Below are positions 3,999 through 6,727 of a DNA stretch of 6,727 nt, piece after piece (the first letter of the stretch is position 1; every line of letters begins with the position of its first letter). Position numbers and translations under genes: made by a program. The DNA comes from Opitutales bacterium (GTDB lineage Bacteria; Verrucomicrobiota; Verrucomicrobiia; Opitutales; Intestinicryptomonadaceae). The notes below the pieces were generated by a model. That model made no database searches. It had not been told where the DNA came from and saw nothing but the letters and a program-made list of their open reading frames with translations. The DNA lies in NCBI GenBank assembly GCA_017633865.1, contig JAGBOM010000067.1:1-6727 (forward strand). Direction: 5' to 3'.

Positions 3999-6727
3999 CG
4001 GCGGAGTTTGATTGAAAAGTTTTTGAACGAGTCCGAAAGAACTTCGAGCAGGTTGTTCTTCGGCTCGAGCAGGCTGCCGTAAATTTCAAATTTGGGGCCC
4101 GCCACATATTGCCCGCCCGCCGCCTGCCCGAAGCCGATTTTTTTGAGAAGGTTCCCGATTTCGCCGTTTTGCGCGTACATCTCGACGGGCGCGTAAATCC
4201 GCGCCTCCGAGGCTCTCATCGGGTCGAAGCCCTCGATTTTCCCGCCCATTTTTAGGAGAATCGGCGGGGCGAAAATCCGCGCGTCGGCAAACTCGATTGA
4301 GTCGCCTTTTTTCGCGGCGGAAATTTTCAAGTCGGAAATTTGCAGGGTTTGCAGCATGTCGGCCAGCTGCGCGACAGCCCCGAGCTCGTTTACTTTTTCA
4401 TTTAAAAACGCGGCGGAAATTTTTAAAAGGGCGCTGCCCACCGAGCTTATGCGGCCTACGTTTGTGGATTTGTCTATAAGGCGCAGCTTCCCGTTTTTGG
4501 AGGATAGCTCGAAGTTCGCGTCCGCGTTTTTCAGGAGTTCTTCGGCGCCCCGCCCGGCGCCCTTTGCAGAGGCCGAAAGCGTGTAGTCTCCCTCCAAAAA
4601 ATATTCGCCCGCGCCGTTGGGGCTTAAAAGATTTTCAATTTGAAAATCCGAAATTTTCAGGCTCGAGCTTTCGAGCAGGTATCCGTCCGCGCCCGAAAAA
4701 GAGAGGGAAAATTCCGCGCTTGCGGGGCGTTCAAACATCTCGGCGGAGCATTTTTTTAGCTCTATTTTTTTGGGCTCGATTTTCGCCTCCGCCGAAAGGT
4801 TTTTTAGATACTCCCTGCCTTCGTAAACCGCGCTTTTTACGGCAGCGTTCATGTTTGCGGTCTTGCCGAAATCCCACGGGGCCTTCGCGGGGGGCGTTGC
4901 GGATTTCGCGCTTTCGGGCGGGGGCTCGGTGCTTTTTGCGGCGGAGGCCGCCAGAGCCTCCTTAGGCCTCGCGATTCTTATTTTAGCGCCGCTTGCCGAA
5001 TAATTTGCGGCGGGGTATTGGCTTGCGATTTTGTTTTCAAATGCGGTTTTTAAAATCAAGATATCGTCCGCGCAGACGGCGTCCGCGGCAATGTTTATAA
5101 AGACTTCGCCGCCTTTTTCCCGCGCCGAGGCGAGGGCGGAAGTCTTGCCCCTTGGCGATTCCGATTCAAACGAAAGTTCCGCGCTTTGCGGGAGCCCGAT
5201 TTCGCCGGAGCCGAAGCGGGCTTTTATTTTCGCGAGAACGACGTCAACGCTTTCGCGCATTGTGCGGGGCTTTAAGTTGTCGATTCTTATGTCGGCAACG
5301 GCCTCGTTTTCGCCGCCGAATTCCGCCGAAATTTTTGCGGTTCCAAAATGCGCGTTGTCGAACTTTTTAAGCGCGGGCTGGGCCAAAACCGAGGGCAAAG
5401 ACGCGCCCGCCGAAAGCTTGAACTTTTCGATTTTCGAGATTTTAGGATTCTCGAAATTTAAACCGGCCGCAAGCTCCGCGTCCGCAGAAAAAATGTCGCC
5501 CGCGCCCTGCGAGACTTTTAATCCGGCGATTTTTGCCGAGAGATTTTTTTTGTTAAGCCTAAAATCGACATTCGCCGAAGCGTCCAAATTTTCAAACATC
5601 GCGCGCCCTTCAGGGGCGTACGAGCCGTTCGAGATTTTTATGAGCCCAAGCAGGCTTGCCGCGTCCCCGCTTTCGGCGTCTAAATTTAGGCGAAGCGAAA
5701 ATCTGTCCGCGCCAATTCCCCCCGCAAACGGCGCGAAAGCGGCAAACGGAGCGTCGTCCGCCGACATTTCGATTCTTACCGGGTAGGAAAGGATTTTGCC
5801 GCTTTTTGCGTCGAGCAAAATTTCTTTTTGCGCGTAAAAGTCGGCGATTGCCTTTCCGCCGTCAAGCAGTTTTAAGCCCGCGCTTTTTACCGCGAGAACA
5901 TTGTTTTTTAGCGACGCCGAAATTTCGGAATTTACCGCGCACTTCGGAACCCGCGCGTCCGGCGAGAACCCCTGCGCGAGGCTTTCGAGCGGGCCGTTTG
6001 CAAGAATTTTAAAGTCCGCGGATTTGTCGGCGTTTAAAGCCGCCGATAGCGACGCCTTAAAGCTTTCGGGCTCTCCGCGTTTTAGCTCCAACAAAAGCGA
6101 TGCGTTTGCGGTTTTCAGGTCGGTAGCCCCCTCCAAAGAAATGCTTGGCGAGACTCCGCTTGCGAGGGTTTTGCCGTCTTTAATTAGCGTGAAATTTTTA
6201 AGCGCAAGCGGCTTTTCGGTTTGCAGCTCGAATTTTTCGCCCAGCTTTGCGAGCGCGAATTTCGCGGGCAGGCTTTGGAAGCTCAATGATATTCCGCCCA
6301 AAAAAGCTTCGACAATTTCGGGCGGGATATTCGCCGTTTCAATCTCGACAAGCCGCCCGTCGGCAAGGTTTGCGATTCCGCTTTTCGAGAACGAAAACGA
6401 GTTGGAGTTTTTGAGCCTTAACACGGATTCGCCGTTTGCCGAAACCGAGACTTCGGCGTTTGCGAGCGTGAAATTCCCGCCCGTTTTCGAGGCCGAAATT
6501 TCGGCGGAGAGCCTTGCGGATTTTACGCTTGAGAGATTTTTTGAAATTCTTGAAAGCTCGGAGGCCTCGGCGTTTGCCGAAATTTTAAGCGAGGCGTTTT
6601 TTAGTTTGGAGTCGAAATTCAAATCCGACATCGATACGACTGAAAATTCGGGAACGCCGCCGATAAAATCGGAAACGTCCGCGCTTGAAACGTCAATCTG
6701 GGCGCGGCTTTCAAACTTTGAGTAGTC
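3992..6727 (-). CDS. Large AsmA-like envelope protein, 5'-truncated by the window edge
   Basis: The frame stays open from the stop (TAA, 3994-3992) to the right edge: at least 911 residues, the last 879 of which begin at the ATG at 6631. That ATG is internal, because codons through 6727 continue the same style (FESRAQIDVSSADVSDFIGG) with no stop. The protein is rich in Ser, Ala, Lys and Glu, nearly lacks Cys (three seen), and consists of short alternating polar/apolar stretches typical of stacked beta-strands. Numbered from that Met, a long beta-rich region (1-558) is followed by a Pro/Ala/Ser linker (about 559-586) and a C-terminal domain (about 590-879). Within it, GDYTLSASAKGAG (681-693), ANFELSSKNGKLRL (705-718) and LQISDLKISA (763-772) resemble the AsmA-like C-terminal region. 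AsmA/TamB-type proteins are usually anchored in the inner membrane by an N-terminal helix, span the periplasm and are linked to lipid transport or outer-membrane assembly. The helix would be outside the window. Family membership is probable, specific function unknown. Confidence 0.8.
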   Translation of the reverse strand, partial: DYSKFESRAQIDVSSADVSDFIGGVPEFSVVSMSDLNFDSKLKNASLKISANAEASELSRISKNLSSVKSARLSAEISASKTGGNFTLANAEVSVSANGESVLRLKNSNSFSFSKSGIANLADGRLVEIETANIPPEIVEAFLGGISLSFQSLPAKFALAKLGEKFELQTEKPLALKNFTLIKDGKTLASGVSPSISLEGATDLKTANASLLLELKRGEPESFKASLSAALNADKSADFKILANGPLESLAQGFSPDARVPKCAVNSEISASLKNNVLAVKSAGLKLLDGGKAIADFYAQKEILLDAKSGKILSYPVRIEMSADDAPFAAFAPFAGGIGADRFSLRLNLDAESGDAASLLGLIKISNGSYAPEGRAMFENLDASANVDFRLNKKNLSAKIAGLKVSQGAGDIFSADAELAAGLNFENPKISKIEKFKLSAGASLPSVLAQPALKKFDNAHFGTAKISAEFGGENEAVADIRIDNLKPRTMRESVDVVLAKIKARFGSGEIGLPQSAELSFESESPRGKTSALASAREKGGEVFINIAADAVCADDILILKTAFENKIASQYPAANYSASGAKIRIARPKEALAASAAKSTEPPPESAKSATPPAKAPWDFGKTANMNAAVKSAVYEGREYLKNLSAEAKIEPKKIELKKCSAEMFERPASAEFSLSFSGADGYLLESSSLKISDFQIENLLSPNGAGEYFLEGDYTLSASAKGAGRGAEELLKNADANFELSSKNGKLRLIDKSTNVGRISSVGSALLKISAAFLNEKVNELGAVAQLADMLQTLQISDLKISAAKKGDSIEFADARIFAPPILLKMGGKIEGFDPMRASEARIYAPVEMYAQNGEIGNLLKKIGFGQAAGGQYVAGPKFEIYGSLLEPKNNLLEVLSDSFKNFSIKLRRE

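Noticed and set aside
5031..5786. Long + strand open frame (251 codons) opposite the AsmA-like gene
   Set aside because: It is an antisense shadow. Frequent codons of the real gene (TTT, GAA, GCG, TCG, AAA) are still sense codons when reversed, so stops are rare. The product is Ser/Ala/Phe/Arg-rich without a recognisable domain.
5901..6725. Second long + strand open frame (274 codons) running nearly to the right edge
   Set aside because: It has the same antisense cause and low-complexity Ser/Ala/Phe composition. The AsmA-like frame opposite it is continuous with the supported gene.

Overview
The window is packed with protein-coding sequence. It holds five genes with almost no space between them, in two convergent groups. 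On the + strand are a recJ-type exonuclease gene, whose 5' end lies before the window, and an AmpG/PAT-family major facilitator permease gene. On the - strand, in transcription order, are a very long AsmA-like envelope protein gene (5' end beyond the right edge), panB, and a small SET-domain protein lysine methyltransferase gene. The longest non-coding stretch between genes is 12 bases. I see no RNA gene, mobile element, CRISPR array or clear promoter. Promoters for both groups are probably outside the window.

The organism looks like a Gram-negative bacterium of the PVC group, most plausibly Verrucomicrobiota (Opitutae-like). The AsmA-like protein implies a diderm envelope. The permease resembles the Bacteroidetes/Verrucomicrobia branch of AmpG-like transporters. 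A stand-alone SET protein with a post-SET zinc cluster is known from chlamydiae and other PVC-type bacteria. None of the three starts visible in the window has a recognisable Shine-Dalgarno sequence. The DNA is GC-rich (sample 60-base lines count about 65% in recJ, and about 53-55% in the permease and AsmA genes). The taxonomic call is inference from protein style, not from a search.

Layout: 1-1415 recJ (partial); 1428-2684 permease; the two groups meet at a 4-base TTAG (2681-2684) that carries both stop codons; 2681-3211 SET protein; 3215-3988 panB; 3992-6727 AsmA-like protein (partial). The three - strand genes are separated by exactly 3 bases each, so they very probably form one translationally coupled transcript.

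Functionally this is mostly housekeeping: DNA recombination and repair, probable muropeptide or small-solute uptake, pantothenate/CoA synthesis and envelope maintenance. The SET methyltransferase is the unusual member. It is complete, keeps all expected cofactor, catalytic and zinc motifs, ends in a strongly basic tail, and is locked into an operon with panB and the AsmA-like gene. I found no convincing new multi-gene system; the SET gene and its setting are the best lead.
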